Both the position numbers and the translations under genes were made by a program. A DNA stretch of 64,000 bases from Ignavibacterium sp. (lineage in GTDB: Bacteria; Bacteroidota; Ignavibacteria; Ignavibacteriales; Ignavibacteriaceae). The notes beneath the pieces were generated by a model. The model searched no databases, had not been told where the DNA came from, and saw only the letters and a list, made by a program, of their open reading frames with translations. The stretch lies in assembly GCA_032027145.1 (NCBI GenBank), contig JAVSMP010000001.1:310001-374000 (forward strand). Direction: 5' to 3'. This document shows positions 17,031 to 24,944 of the stretch, in pieces. The first letter of the stretch is position 1. The number at the start of each line of letters is the position of its first letter.

Positions 17031-17303
17031 AGTCGTATCTAATAAATTCAGAATTCTTAATTTTTATTTTTGAATTATATTCAGTCATACCCACCAACTC
17101 AGCACCCCCGTTAAAGAAAAGTATTATGAAGGGAGTGTAATTTCTTACAATTAACATAGCCATTATACCGAGCCAATGATTATCAAAAATTACAGTCCAA
17201 ATTAAAAAAATGTTTCAATTAAGTCTAACATTTTTTGTTTTATAATTAACGGACATTCCTTGGTATAAGAAAGATATACTAACAACTAATCAGGAGTGTT
17301 ACT

Positions 17304-17573
17304 ATGTCTTTCACCATTGGCTGCGATCCAGAGTTGATCTGTCATCGCAACGGTCAGTTTATTCATGCTCATAATTTTTTCAAAAGCAATTCTTCATTCG
17401 GTTCAGACAGTGCTGAGAATGTGGCTGAATTGCGCCCCGGCTTTTCTGATTCCCCGGTTGATCTGACATCAAAGATTTATCAGATATTAGAATACTGTCT
17501 TGATAAAGCACCAAACCTTGAGTTCTACTCAGGACATTTTGTTGAAACTAAGAAGATGATTCTACTCAGATAA
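17304..17573 (+). pseudogene. Amidoligase-like N-terminal fragment fused to the end of a T9SS sorting tail
   Basis: Residues 3-80 (GCDPELICHRNGQFI, SFGSDSAENVAELRPGFSDSP, LEFYSGHFV) resemble the N-terminal part of phage-type COOH-NH2 ligase (amidoligase/ATP-grasp-like) proteins. The last nine residues, ETKKMILLR, are instead the characteristic end of a T9SS C-terminal sorting domain; the DNA there (AAGATGATTCTACTCAGATAA) closely matches the 3' end of the T9SS gene that stops at 26690 (AAAATGATTCTGCTCAGATAA). The junction falls at a shared Gly-x-Phe-Val/Ile stretch, suggesting deletion between two neighbouring genes through microhomology. AGGAG before TTACTATG is a good ribosome-binding site, so a short protein might still be made. 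Confidence 0.6.
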
Positions 17574-17665
17574 AAATTGGGGGCTACGGCTACTTTTTAT
17601 TTCCCATAGCCAGGAGTAAAATCAGTTCGAGCGGTTTTAACTAAATGGAGTTAGCTATGTAAATA

Positions 17666-17687
17666 AAGGCAGGTCCTCACCTGCCTT
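17666..17687. terminator. Hairpin terminator between convergent genes
   Basis: AAGGCAGGT-cctc-ACCTGCCTT forms a 9-bp stem with a 4-nt loop, flanked by A/T-rich sequence on both sides. It lies between the 3' end of the amidoligase remnant and the 3' end of the ARPP-1 family gene, so it can serve both directions. Confidence 0.7.
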
Positions 17688-17699
17688 ATTAAAATGACT

Positions 17700-18626
17700 T
17701 TAGAAATTTTTAATTAAACTCAACATTGCTAAATGAATCAAATGCCCTTCATATTCTAAACCAAATCCGGAAAAATCAGTTGATTCATATCTTTTTTCTT
17801 CACCAACACCAGCACCCGGAAAGATTTTAAATTTTCTGTTTTCTAACTCATCAAAAAAATCATTAGTCTTGTAGACAGCCTCAACTTTATCAAGTTTTTT
17901 CTCTTTTGGTTTTAAATGCAATGCTTCGCCGCTTACTCCTTTTAAGATCTTCGGGAAATATTCACAATAAATATCCTGTCTATTAAATACTTCAACATCC
18001 AGTATATTTTCATTTATAAAAACTGCTAAACCATTGGCTTTATCAGAATAAGAAAATTGATTGGTTACAGACTCAAATTCTTTTTTCTTATTATCAAACA
18101 CATCTGAAAGATTTGAAGTAAATGACGCGACTGATTGTTTTAAACAACAGTTTTCAACTTCGTGCCAGATTTCACTTTGATTTGCATAATGACCTGCCTC
18201 TGTCTCCAGACTATTTTTAACTTTATCGGATTTCATTGCTCTGAGAAAAACGGGAGCAGTGTAATCCGTGGATGAAAATTTAGGTGAGATGTAATTCCAT
18301 CTTCCCTTCTCAACACAACTGACAGGGATTTGTTTTGTACTATTTGGTGCTAAGAATAGTGAAGTGTTTAATATTCTGTTTTGTTTTGCGCCGGCTAAAA
18401 TATCACCGTCTGAGAGAAAAATATATTTTTCAGAGTTATTATTTACTACAAGATTGTTCACTGATCCTGTCTGACTGATTTCTAATACTTCAATAAGGTT
18501 CTGCTTTATTGCTTCAGATCCGGAAATATATTCAATTGTATTTACTCTTTTCGTTGAAAACTCAACTATTGAAACAACTCCGCGATTCTGAAAAGAAATG
18601 ATTTCTGATATCATAATAATGTCCAT
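17700..18626 (-). CDS. ARPP-1 family (DUF6569) domain protein
   Basis: Protein of 308 aa that is essentially one ARPP-1 domain. The diagnostic block is clear: FLSDGDILAGAKQNRILNTS, then LAPNSTKQIPVSCVEKGRW. ARPP-1 proteins were named for gene neighbourhoods with ADP-ribosylglycohydrolase and Rhodanese-phosphatase proteins; their activity is unknown. An ADP-ribosylglycohydrolase-like N-terminal remnant lies at 8.0-8.1 kb in this window, but not adjacent, so no functional link can be drawn. No signal peptide or membrane segment is visible, so the protein should be cytoplasmic. The start chosen is the first ATG of the frame; ATG at codon 5 is also possible. Confidence 0.85.
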   Translation of the reverse strand: MDIIMISEIISFQNRGVVSIVEFSTKRVNTIEYISGSEAIKQNLIEVLEISQTGSVNNLVVNNNSEKYIFLSDGDILAGAKQNRILNTSLFLAPNSTKQIPVSCVEKGRWNYISPKFSSTDYTAPVFLRAMKSDKVKNSLETEAGHYANQSEIWHEVENCCLKQSVASFTSNLSDVFDNKKKEFESVTNQFSYSDKANGLAVFINENILDVEVFNRQDIYCEYFPKILKGVSGEALHLKPKEKKLDKVEAVYKTNDFFDELENRKFKIFPGAGVGEEKRYESTDFSGFGLEYEGHLIHLAMLSLIKNF

Positions 18627-19021
18627 TCAATTATAGTTAATGATATTGTTTATTATATATTTATTGTGCGGTTTACATAATTGAACTCCTTTCTGATTTA
18701 ATTGGTTGAAGAAATAATTAAAACTTCTGCTTCATAGGCTTACCTTTCCTAATAATTTATAATAGTAATTGATTCTGATTATTAAATGGAGAAACTTGGA
18801 TTGTTAAGGTTGGAGAAAATAAATGAAGAGGATCAGCTAGTTATATGCATCTCTCCTTTCTTAAACAATTTTCAGTTTCACTAAAAATCGATTTAATATT
18901 TAAATATGGCTTGATCATTTTCCTTTTCAATAACTTTGTAAAAATATTATTAATATAGTTAAACGACAATATAAGATTGTCTATAGCTGATTAGCTTTTT
19001 TGTGCGTTGCAGATGTTTTGA
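18627..19021. other. ~395-bp gene-free AT-rich interval
   Basis: No coding frame, tRNA or clear hairpin is visible. It contains the upstream region of the ARPP-1 family gene at its left end and leads into a transposase remnant at its right end. Confidence 0.5.
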
Positions 19022-19174
19022 GCGAGGCTGAATAATATTTATAATAATCCTGTCAAAGCTGGTCTTGTAAGCAGAGCAGAAGATTACAAATATTCAAGTG
19101 CAAGAAATTATATGAATGGAGATCACTCAGTTCTTGAAGTGGGTATTGAGTATGCAGAAATAAGGATGTTGTAG
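19022..19174 (+). pseudogene. C-terminal fragment of a REP-associated tyrosine transposase (RAYT-like)
   Basis: About 50 codons with no start encode IYNNPVKAGLVSRAEDYKYS and SSARNYMNGD before a TAG stop. NNPVKAGLV and the YKYSSARNY motif are the conserved C-terminal signature of IS200-like REP-associated tyrosine transposases. The catalytic N-terminal HUH domain is absent and the frame is closed upstream by TGA. It is a dead remnant that lies 85 bp from the tRNA gene and its tandem array. Confidence 0.8.
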
Positions 19175-19258
19175 AGGTTTTTAAATCACCTTAAGATCAT
19201 GACGGCTTAAGAAAAATGCGAACCTGTTAAGTGAGGTTCGCATTATTGGAGGGGTCAG

Positions 19259-19330
19259 CTCCGCGAGCAAGACTCGAACTTGCAACCCTTCGGTTAACAG
19301 CCGAATGCTCCACCATTGAGCTATCGCGGA
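19259..19330 (-). tRNA. tRNA-Asn (GTT)
   Basis: On the minus strand a full cloverleaf can be drawn over 72 nt: acceptor TCCGCGA/TCGCGGA with all seven pairs, D-stem GCTC/GAGC, anticodon stem TTCGG/CCGAA with loop CTGTTAA (anticodon GTT), and T-stem GCAAG/CTTGC with loop TTCGAGT. The discriminator base is G and CCA is not encoded. The 5' flank of this gene is the first unit of the tandem array described next. Confidence 0.95.
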
Positions 19331-20070
19331 ATATAATTTCGTAAAGAACAATCGCATTTTTAACAGCCGTCCCGATACATCGGGAGAGCTATCGCGGAAT
19401 ATAATTTTGTAAAGAACAATCGCATTTTAACAGCCGTCCCGATACATCGGGAGAGCTATCGCGGAATATAATTTCGTAAAGAGCAACCGCATTTTAACAG
19501 CCGTCCCGATACATCGGGAGAGCTATCGCAGAATACAATTTCGTAAAGAACAACCGCATTTTAACAGCCGTCCCGATACATCGGGAGAGCTATCGCGGAA
19601 TAAAATTTCGTAAAGAGCAATCGCATTTTTAACAGCCGTCCCGATACATCGGGAGAGCTATCGCGGAATATAATTTTGTAAAGAACAATCGCATTTTAAC
19701 AGCCGTCCCGATACATCGGGAGAGCTATCGCGGAATATAATTTTGTAAAGAACAATCGCATTTTAACAGCCGTCCCGATACATCGGGAGAGCTATCGCGG
19801 AATATAATTTCGTAAAGAGCAACCGCATTTTAACAGCCGTCCCGATACATCGGGAGAGCTATCGCAGAATACAATTTCGTAAAGAACAACCGCATTTTAA
19901 CAGCCGTCCCGATACATCGGGAGAGCTATCGCGGAATAAAATTTCGTAAAGAGCAATCGCATTTTTAACAGCCGTCCCGATACATCGGGAGAGCTATCGC
20001 GGAATATAATTTTGTAAAGAACAATCGCATTTTAACAGCCGTCCCGATTCATCGGGAGAGCTATCGCGGA
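19318..20070. repeat. Tandem array of 11 units (67-68 bp) derived from the 5' part of tRNA-Asn
   Basis: Unit starts (GAGCTATCGC) are at 19318, 19386, 19453, 19520, 19587, 19655, 19722, 19789, 19856, 19923 and 19991, with a last partial copy at 20058. On the minus strand each unit holds the tRNA's 5' flank, tRNA nucleotides 1-13 (TCCGCGATAGCTC), then the palindrome TCCCGATGTATCGGGA in place of the rest of the D arm, then CGGCTGTTAA, the 5' anticodon stem and loop. The 3' half of the tRNA is missing. Units 2-6 (19386-19721) and 7-11 (19722-20057) agree except for one base, so a 336-bp block of five units was duplicated recently. No unit could fold as a normal tRNA. Assembly collapse or expansion of such an array is possible. 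Confidence 0.9.
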
Positions 20071-20153
20071 ATAAATAATATTTATCCTAAAATCGAAGCC
20101 AAAGATAACATTGACCTCATTGTTTGTCAAGCCTCAACACAGCTAAAATAGGA

Positions 20154-22313
20154 CTAAATTCCCATCTCTTTAAGCAAAAAATCAGCTTGTCCTGCTTTCT
20201 GAACAACCCACAAAATATAACGGATATCAACTCCAATAGAACGGCTGTATTGTTCACTCCAGGTATAATCGTTTACAGTTGCTTCAAAAGCCCGGTCAAA
20301 GTTTACTCCAACTATTCTTCCATATGCATCCATAATTGGGCTGCCCGAATTTCCGCCGCTTGTATCCATATTGTAAATAAAATTTACCGGCACATCATTT
20401 AATTTTGGATAGATAAACTGACCAAAGTCTTTTTTATCGTAAAGTTCCTTTATCTTGGAATTTAATTTGTACTCGCCAGAGTTTTTTCCCTTTTCAATTA
20501 CGCCGGTTAATGTTGAGATGGGAGAATAATATGTTGCATCTCTTGGCGAATAACCGCGCACATAACCATAAGTTAATCTTAATGTACTGTTTGCATCAGG
20601 AACAAAAGATTTTTGCAGCCATTGTCTTTTTGCATCGTTTAGCTTAGCAATAAGTATGTTCAGTTTTCCATCACGAACCAAAGTTTCTTTTCTTTCACTA
20701 TCACCTAAATCAATTGCAGCTTTAACCAGATTTAAATACGGGTCATCAATATCATCCAGTGTTTCATCAGTATCTTCTAAAAGATCAAAATATTTTTTAC
20801 TGTTCTTTATAAATGTATCATCATAAAGTTCGGCAATATATTCTTCTTTGTTCTTTACCTTCCTAAAAGATTTGAACGGTTCAATATCTTTTAATTCATC
20901 AAACGAGCTTGCATCATTGAATACTTTGTAAAATATCTTTGGTTCAAGATCAGACATATAATCATTATATAATTTTGTAATTAAGTTATAAAAGTCCTCT
21001 CTTTTATCATCTTTATACAATGCTTTGCGTTCAGTTTCCGGCTTCAGCATCTCTTTTTTATAATCAATAAAAAGCTCGGCGAGGCGATAATATTTTACAT
21101 TACGGCTAAGCATTAAAAGTACAAGATTTCTTCTGCCGCTTTCAAAAATATCTTTATAAACATCATCAATCTCATTTAAAATGGTTCCATATTTCTCCTT
21201 TAAGGATAAATCGGAATCTATAAATGATTGTAACTGTTTTTCCTCTTCTTGTTTTTTCTGTACCAGATTTAGTCTATCCAATCCTTGCATTTTACCCCGA
21301 TAATTTTTTTCGGTATTGGCAAGTCCTTGTATTTCACTGACAATATTTAATGCAAACTCAGGATCATCTTTGCCGCGCTCTTCATAAAGCCTTATCAGCC
21401 AGGAAAAAATATCCTGCACATAAGGAAGCTGAAATTTTTCCTGCATTATTAAAAACTGCGACGGCTGATGTTTAAATGTTCTGCCCGGATAACCAAGAAC
21501 AAACACAAAATCTTCTTCGTTAACTCCGTTTGGATTAACCAATAAAAATTTTTTGGGTTTATAAGGGACATTACTTTCCGAATACTTTGCAGATGAGCCA
21601 TCTGGAGCAACATAAGCACGGACAAAAGAAAAATCGCCATTATGTCTTGGCCAAATCCAATTATCAGCTTCACCTCCAAACTCACCGATTGTTCTTGGCG
21701 GCACATAAACCAATCGAATATCATTAATAGTTTTATATCTGAAGAGAACATACTGCTCGCCAACAAACATTTCAGAAACTTCTGCAGTTATTGTGCTGTC
21801 TTTTGCCTGTTCACGTTTTACTATCTCTTTAATTCTATTTGATATCATTGTTGTTCTTTGGGAAATATCTTCACTTGCATTTGCCGCTTCCAAAATTTCT
21901 TCACTTACATCTTCATACGATTCGGTTATTCTGCAGCTTACATCCTTTGCCGGAATTTCTTCTTCTCTGGTTCTGGCAATAAATCCGTTTTCAAGATAAT
22001 TATTTTCCACAGTGCTAACATTAGACACAATTCCAAATACACAATGATGATTTGTGATAATCAGTCCTTCTTCCGAAACGAATGAGCCTGTACATCCTCC
22101 GATCTTTACAAGCGCATCTACCAAACTTACTCCGTTTGGATTATAAACTTCATCCACGCCTATTTTTAATCCTTTCTCATTAAGATTTATACTTTTTATA
22201 TCGCTTAACGGAAACATACCCTCATCAGGTTTGGAAGGAATAAAAGCGAAAGAGATTGTAATCAAAAGAAAGAGTAAAAATGATAACGAATTATTATTTA
22301 TTTTTTTTATCAT
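20154..22313 (-). CDS. S46 family dipeptidyl-peptidase, DPP11-like (Asp/Glu-specific)
   Basis: Periplasmic or outer-membrane-associated serine exopeptidase that releases dipeptides from oligopeptides. An N-terminal signal peptide (about 1-23, SFLLFLLITISFAF) is followed by the S46 catalytic blocks: His90 in GLIITNHHC, Asp227 in RHNGDFSF and Ser656 in GGNSGSP. These positions match the family's trypsin-like triad, and 719 aa is the normal length. The residue 18 positions after the catalytic Ser is Arg (NFDR); in this family Arg there marks DPP11 (acidic P1 residue) and Gly marks DPP7. Acidic specificity is therefore predicted. The family is typical of Bacteroidota-like peptide users. Confidence 0.95.
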   Translation of the reverse strand: MIKKINNNSLSFLLFLLITISFAFIPSKPDEGMFPLSDIKSINLNEKGLKIGVDEVYNPNGVSLVDALVKIGGCTGSFVSEEGLIITNHHCVFGIVSNVSTVENNYLENGFIARTREEEIPAKDVSCRITESYEDVSEEILEAANASEDISQRTTMISNRIKEIVKREQAKDSTITAEVSEMFVGEQYVLFRYKTINDIRLVYVPPRTIGEFGGEADNWIWPRHNGDFSFVRAYVAPDGSSAKYSESNVPYKPKKFLLVNPNGVNEEDFVFVLGYPGRTFKHQPSQFLIMQEKFQLPYVQDIFSWLIRLYEERGKDDPEFALNIVSEIQGLANTEKNYRGKMQGLDRLNLVQKKQEEEKQLQSFIDSDLSLKEKYGTILNEIDDVYKDIFESGRRNLVLLMLSRNVKYYRLAELFIDYKKEMLKPETERKALYKDDKREDFYNLITKLYNDYMSDLEPKIFYKVFNDASSFDELKDIEPFKSFRKVKNKEEYIAELYDDTFIKNSKKYFDLLEDTDETLDDIDDPYLNLVKAAIDLGDSERKETLVRDGKLNILIAKLNDAKRQWLQKSFVPDANSTLRLTYGYVRGYSPRDATYYSPISTLTGVIEKGKNSGEYKLNSKIKELYDKKDFGQFIYPKLNDVPVNFIYNMDTSGGNSGSPIMDAYGRIVGVNFDRAFEATVNDYTWSEQYSRSIGVDIRYILWVVQKAGQADFLLKEMGI

Positions 22314-22798
22314 AGTAATTCAGCCTTAGTGTTTTTGATATGTGCAAATATAAAAAAACAGGTTCTGTTTAGCGAGCATTAAAATAAAACAGCAGGATTT
22401 AGCCAAATAAAGTTTTCTCATTTTATTCAAAATGACATATTATTCTTAATAGCTATCAATCCTTATCCAGGAGTGATGAATGATGGAAAAATATTTTTCT
22501 TTTATTTACCGGATAAAGGGGCGCTGATAAATCTGATCTGGAAAATCAGTCATCTGCTTTATATTCTTTATCTCTAATCTTTTAATTTGAATCTTCTTTT
22601 TAATTATGCAAAAGAACATTGTTATTTTTAAGATTATTTTAAGTTGGGTAGAAAATTCATCAGCTTTTATTTCATAAATTATTTACAAAAATTTTTTATA
22701 CCCCGTTTGGTTGCATCTTAAAGCAAATATTTCTAAATTCCTTGCGAGTCAAATCAATTAACCTGTTCTTATTACATTTCAAACATTTAGGAGGAGCT
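22314..22798. other. ~485-bp divergent intergenic interval
   Basis: It separates the divergent S46 peptidase and T9SS genes and must hold both promoters. No coding frame is convincing. The only definite signal is the strong ribosome-binding site AGGAGG at 22789-22794, which fixes the start of the next gene. Confidence 0.5.
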
Positions 22799-24892
22799 AT
22801 GAAAACACTATTTATTACATTTTCTTTCTTCATCCTGTCAATCTCAACTCTTTCTCAAACAAACTCTGTCGAGTTAAAAGATGGTGGTGGTGGTCTTTTA
22901 AGTACCCATGCTTCAATTGCAGAAGCGTACAATGCTATTCCAATGACAATCACACAAGCGTATTTAATAGAAATCCTTTCTCCTTATGATCAAAGTTCTG
23001 AAACTATACCAATTACACTTGGAGCAAAAAGCGGAGGAAGTTTAACAAATACCATTACCATTAGACCAACCGCAGGAAATACTGGCGAAACAATTTCAGC
23101 TAGTTCAACATCTGGAATATTAGTTTTCAATGATGCTGATTTTATTATTCTTGATGGAAGACCAGGAGGAGTTGGCAATACAGCAGATTTAAAGATAGAG
23201 AATCTTTCAACTACTGGAACAAACTCAAATACTATCTCGCTGTTAAACGGTGCTTCAAACAACATTCTACAATATGTTCACGTAGTTAATAATACTCAAA
23301 ATACGGCTGGTCCCCGAACAATTGTTTTAGGAACTACCACCACTACAGGTAACAACGATAACTTAATAACCAACTGCAAAATTGAAGGAGGAAGAAGCGG
23401 TATCGGTATTGCCGGCAGTGCTAGTGTTCCTAATCAAAATACAACGATAACTAATTGTGAAATCTTTAATTGGGGATATGCAGGCATCTGGCTGCTTTCA
23501 GGAGCTTTGGATGTTACAATAGAGTCGAATACAATATATCAAACTGTTGGAGTTAACAATACAATCGTTTCTGGAATTATAATGAGCACCTTTGCAGGTG
23601 GAACATATAACATACGTAAGAATTGGATTTATGACTTAAGAACAACTTCCACATCAACTTCTGCAAATATAAGAGGAATATATGCCTCTGCACCGGCAGC
23701 AGGTACTGTTTTTAATGTTGAAAATAATATGGTTTCAAACGCACTTGACAATATAAATTCACAGACAATTACCGGCATAGAGTTACTTGGATCTAATGCC
23801 TATACTGCAAATATCTACTATAATACTTTTTTGATTGGAGGGAATCATTCTGGTGGAACTGTAAATGCAACAACATCAGCAGGTATAAGAATTTCAGCCG
23901 CATCAATAACATTAAATATGAAGAATAATATTTCTATCAATAAGAGGACCGGCGGAAATGTAAATCATATTGGTTTTGCTTTAATTAATAATACAGGGAC
24001 TTATGACCTTGATTATAATTGTTATTATGCTAACGGTACTAATAGTTTTCAGGCTTTTATAGGAACAACAGGATATAATGATCTGAATATTTATAAATCA
24101 GCTTCCACCCCCAACGAACAAAATACAATTTTCAAAGATGTTTCGTTTGCTTCTATAACTGATTTACACCTTGTACCTCCTTCTGACGGAGACCCTGAGT
24201 TAGCTGGAACTCCGATTGCCGGTATTTTAGATGACTTTGATGGCAATATACGCAGTACTACATTTCCTTACCGCGGTGCTGATGAAGCAACAATTATTCC
24301 TGTTGAATTAATATCATTCAATGCATCTGTATCTGAAAATTCTGTTAAACTTAACTGGTCAACTGCAACAGAATTAAACAACCTGGGATTTGAAATTCAA
24401 AGACAATTGCTGGAAGATAGAAATCTGAACTCAGAATGGTTTAAGATTGGGTTTGTACCTGGATTTGGAACTACTGCCGAAGCTAAGTCCTATTCTTTCA
24501 CTGATTCTAAACTTGAAACAGGTAATTATTCTTACAGACTCAAACAAATTGACCTTGATGGAAGTTTTGTTTATTCAAATACAATTAATATCAAAGTTGA
24601 ACAACCGATTGTATTTGCACTGGATCAGAATTATCCAAATCCATTTAATCCAATTACAAAAATAAAATATACTATTCCCGATGCCTCTAAGGTAATGGGC
24701 GAAGGACTGTTAGTTAAATTGCAAGTTTATGATGTTCTTGGAAATGAAATAGTTACATTGGTTAATGAAGAAAAGCCAGCAGGCAAATACGAAGTTATCT
24801 TTAATGCAGCCGGTTTACCAAGCGGTGTATATCTTTATCAGCTTAAAGCTGGCGAATTTAAATCTGTAAGAAAGCTTGTATTAATTAAGTAG
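22799..24892 (+). CDS. T9SS type A cargo protein with a right-handed beta-helix domain
   Basis: Secreted protein of about 697 aa. AGGAGG-AGCT before ATG at 22799 sets the start; an upstream TTG at 22742 has no such signal. A signal peptide (FITFSFFILSISTLSQ) is followed by many short Asn/Gly/Ile-rich turns (NTIT, NNLI, NCKIEGG, NSNTI-like), typical of a parallel beta-helix of the NosD/pectate-lyase type, over about 40-480. Then comes an Ig-like module (VELISFNASVSENSVKLNWST ends the helix region) and the C-terminal T9SS tail with QNYPNPFNPITKI, VYDVLGNEIVTLV and SGVYLYQLKAGEF. The tail directs export across the outer membrane and anchoring. Polysaccharide binding or cleavage is possible but no catalytic site is evident. 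Confidence 0.88.
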   Translation: MKTLFITFSFFILSISTLSQTNSVELKDGGGGLLSTHASIAEAYNAIPMTITQAYLIEILSPYDQSSETIPITLGAKSGGSLTNTITIRPTAGNTGETISASSTSGILVFNDADFIILDGRPGGVGNTADLKIENLSTTGTNSNTISLLNGASNNILQYVHVVNNTQNTAGPRTIVLGTTTTTGNNDNLITNCKIEGGRSGIGIAGSASVPNQNTTITNCEIFNWGYAGIWLLSGALDVTIESNTIYQTVGVNNTIVSGIIMSTFAGGTYNIRKNWIYDLRTTSTSTSANIRGIYASAPAAGTVFNVENNMVSNALDNINSQTITGIELLGSNAYTANIYYNTFLIGGNHSGGTVNATTSAGIRISAASITLNMKNNISINKRTGGNVNHIGFALINNTGTYDLDYNCYYANGTNSFQAFIGTTGYNDLNIYKSASTPNEQNTIFKDVSFASITDLHLVPPSDGDPELAGTPIAGILDDFDGNIRSTTFPYRGADEATIIPVELISFNASVSENSVKLNWSTATELNNLGFEIQRQLLEDRNLNSEWFKIGFVPGFGTTAEAKSYSFTDSKLETGNYSYRLKQIDLDGSFVYSNTINIKVEQPIVFALDQNYPNPFNPITKIKYTIPDASKVMGEGLLVKLQVYDVLGNEIVTLVNEEKPAGKYEVIFNAAGLPSGVYLYQLKAGEFKSVRKLVLIK

Positions 24893-24944
24893 TAATAAAT
24901 ATTACTCCTTCTACATAGTATTTAGATAAACTGGAAGAATTGTT

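Noticed and set aside
16963-17163. 66-codon minus-strand frame upstream of hsdM
   Set aside because: It overlaps the start of hsdM in another frame, lacks a ribosome-binding site, and its composition looks non-coding.
19318-20070. CRISPR array
   Set aside because: The period is regular, but the whole 67-68 bp unit is repeated with only a few base changes. There are no unique spacers, there is no cas gene nearby, and the repeat is clearly derived from the adjacent tRNA.
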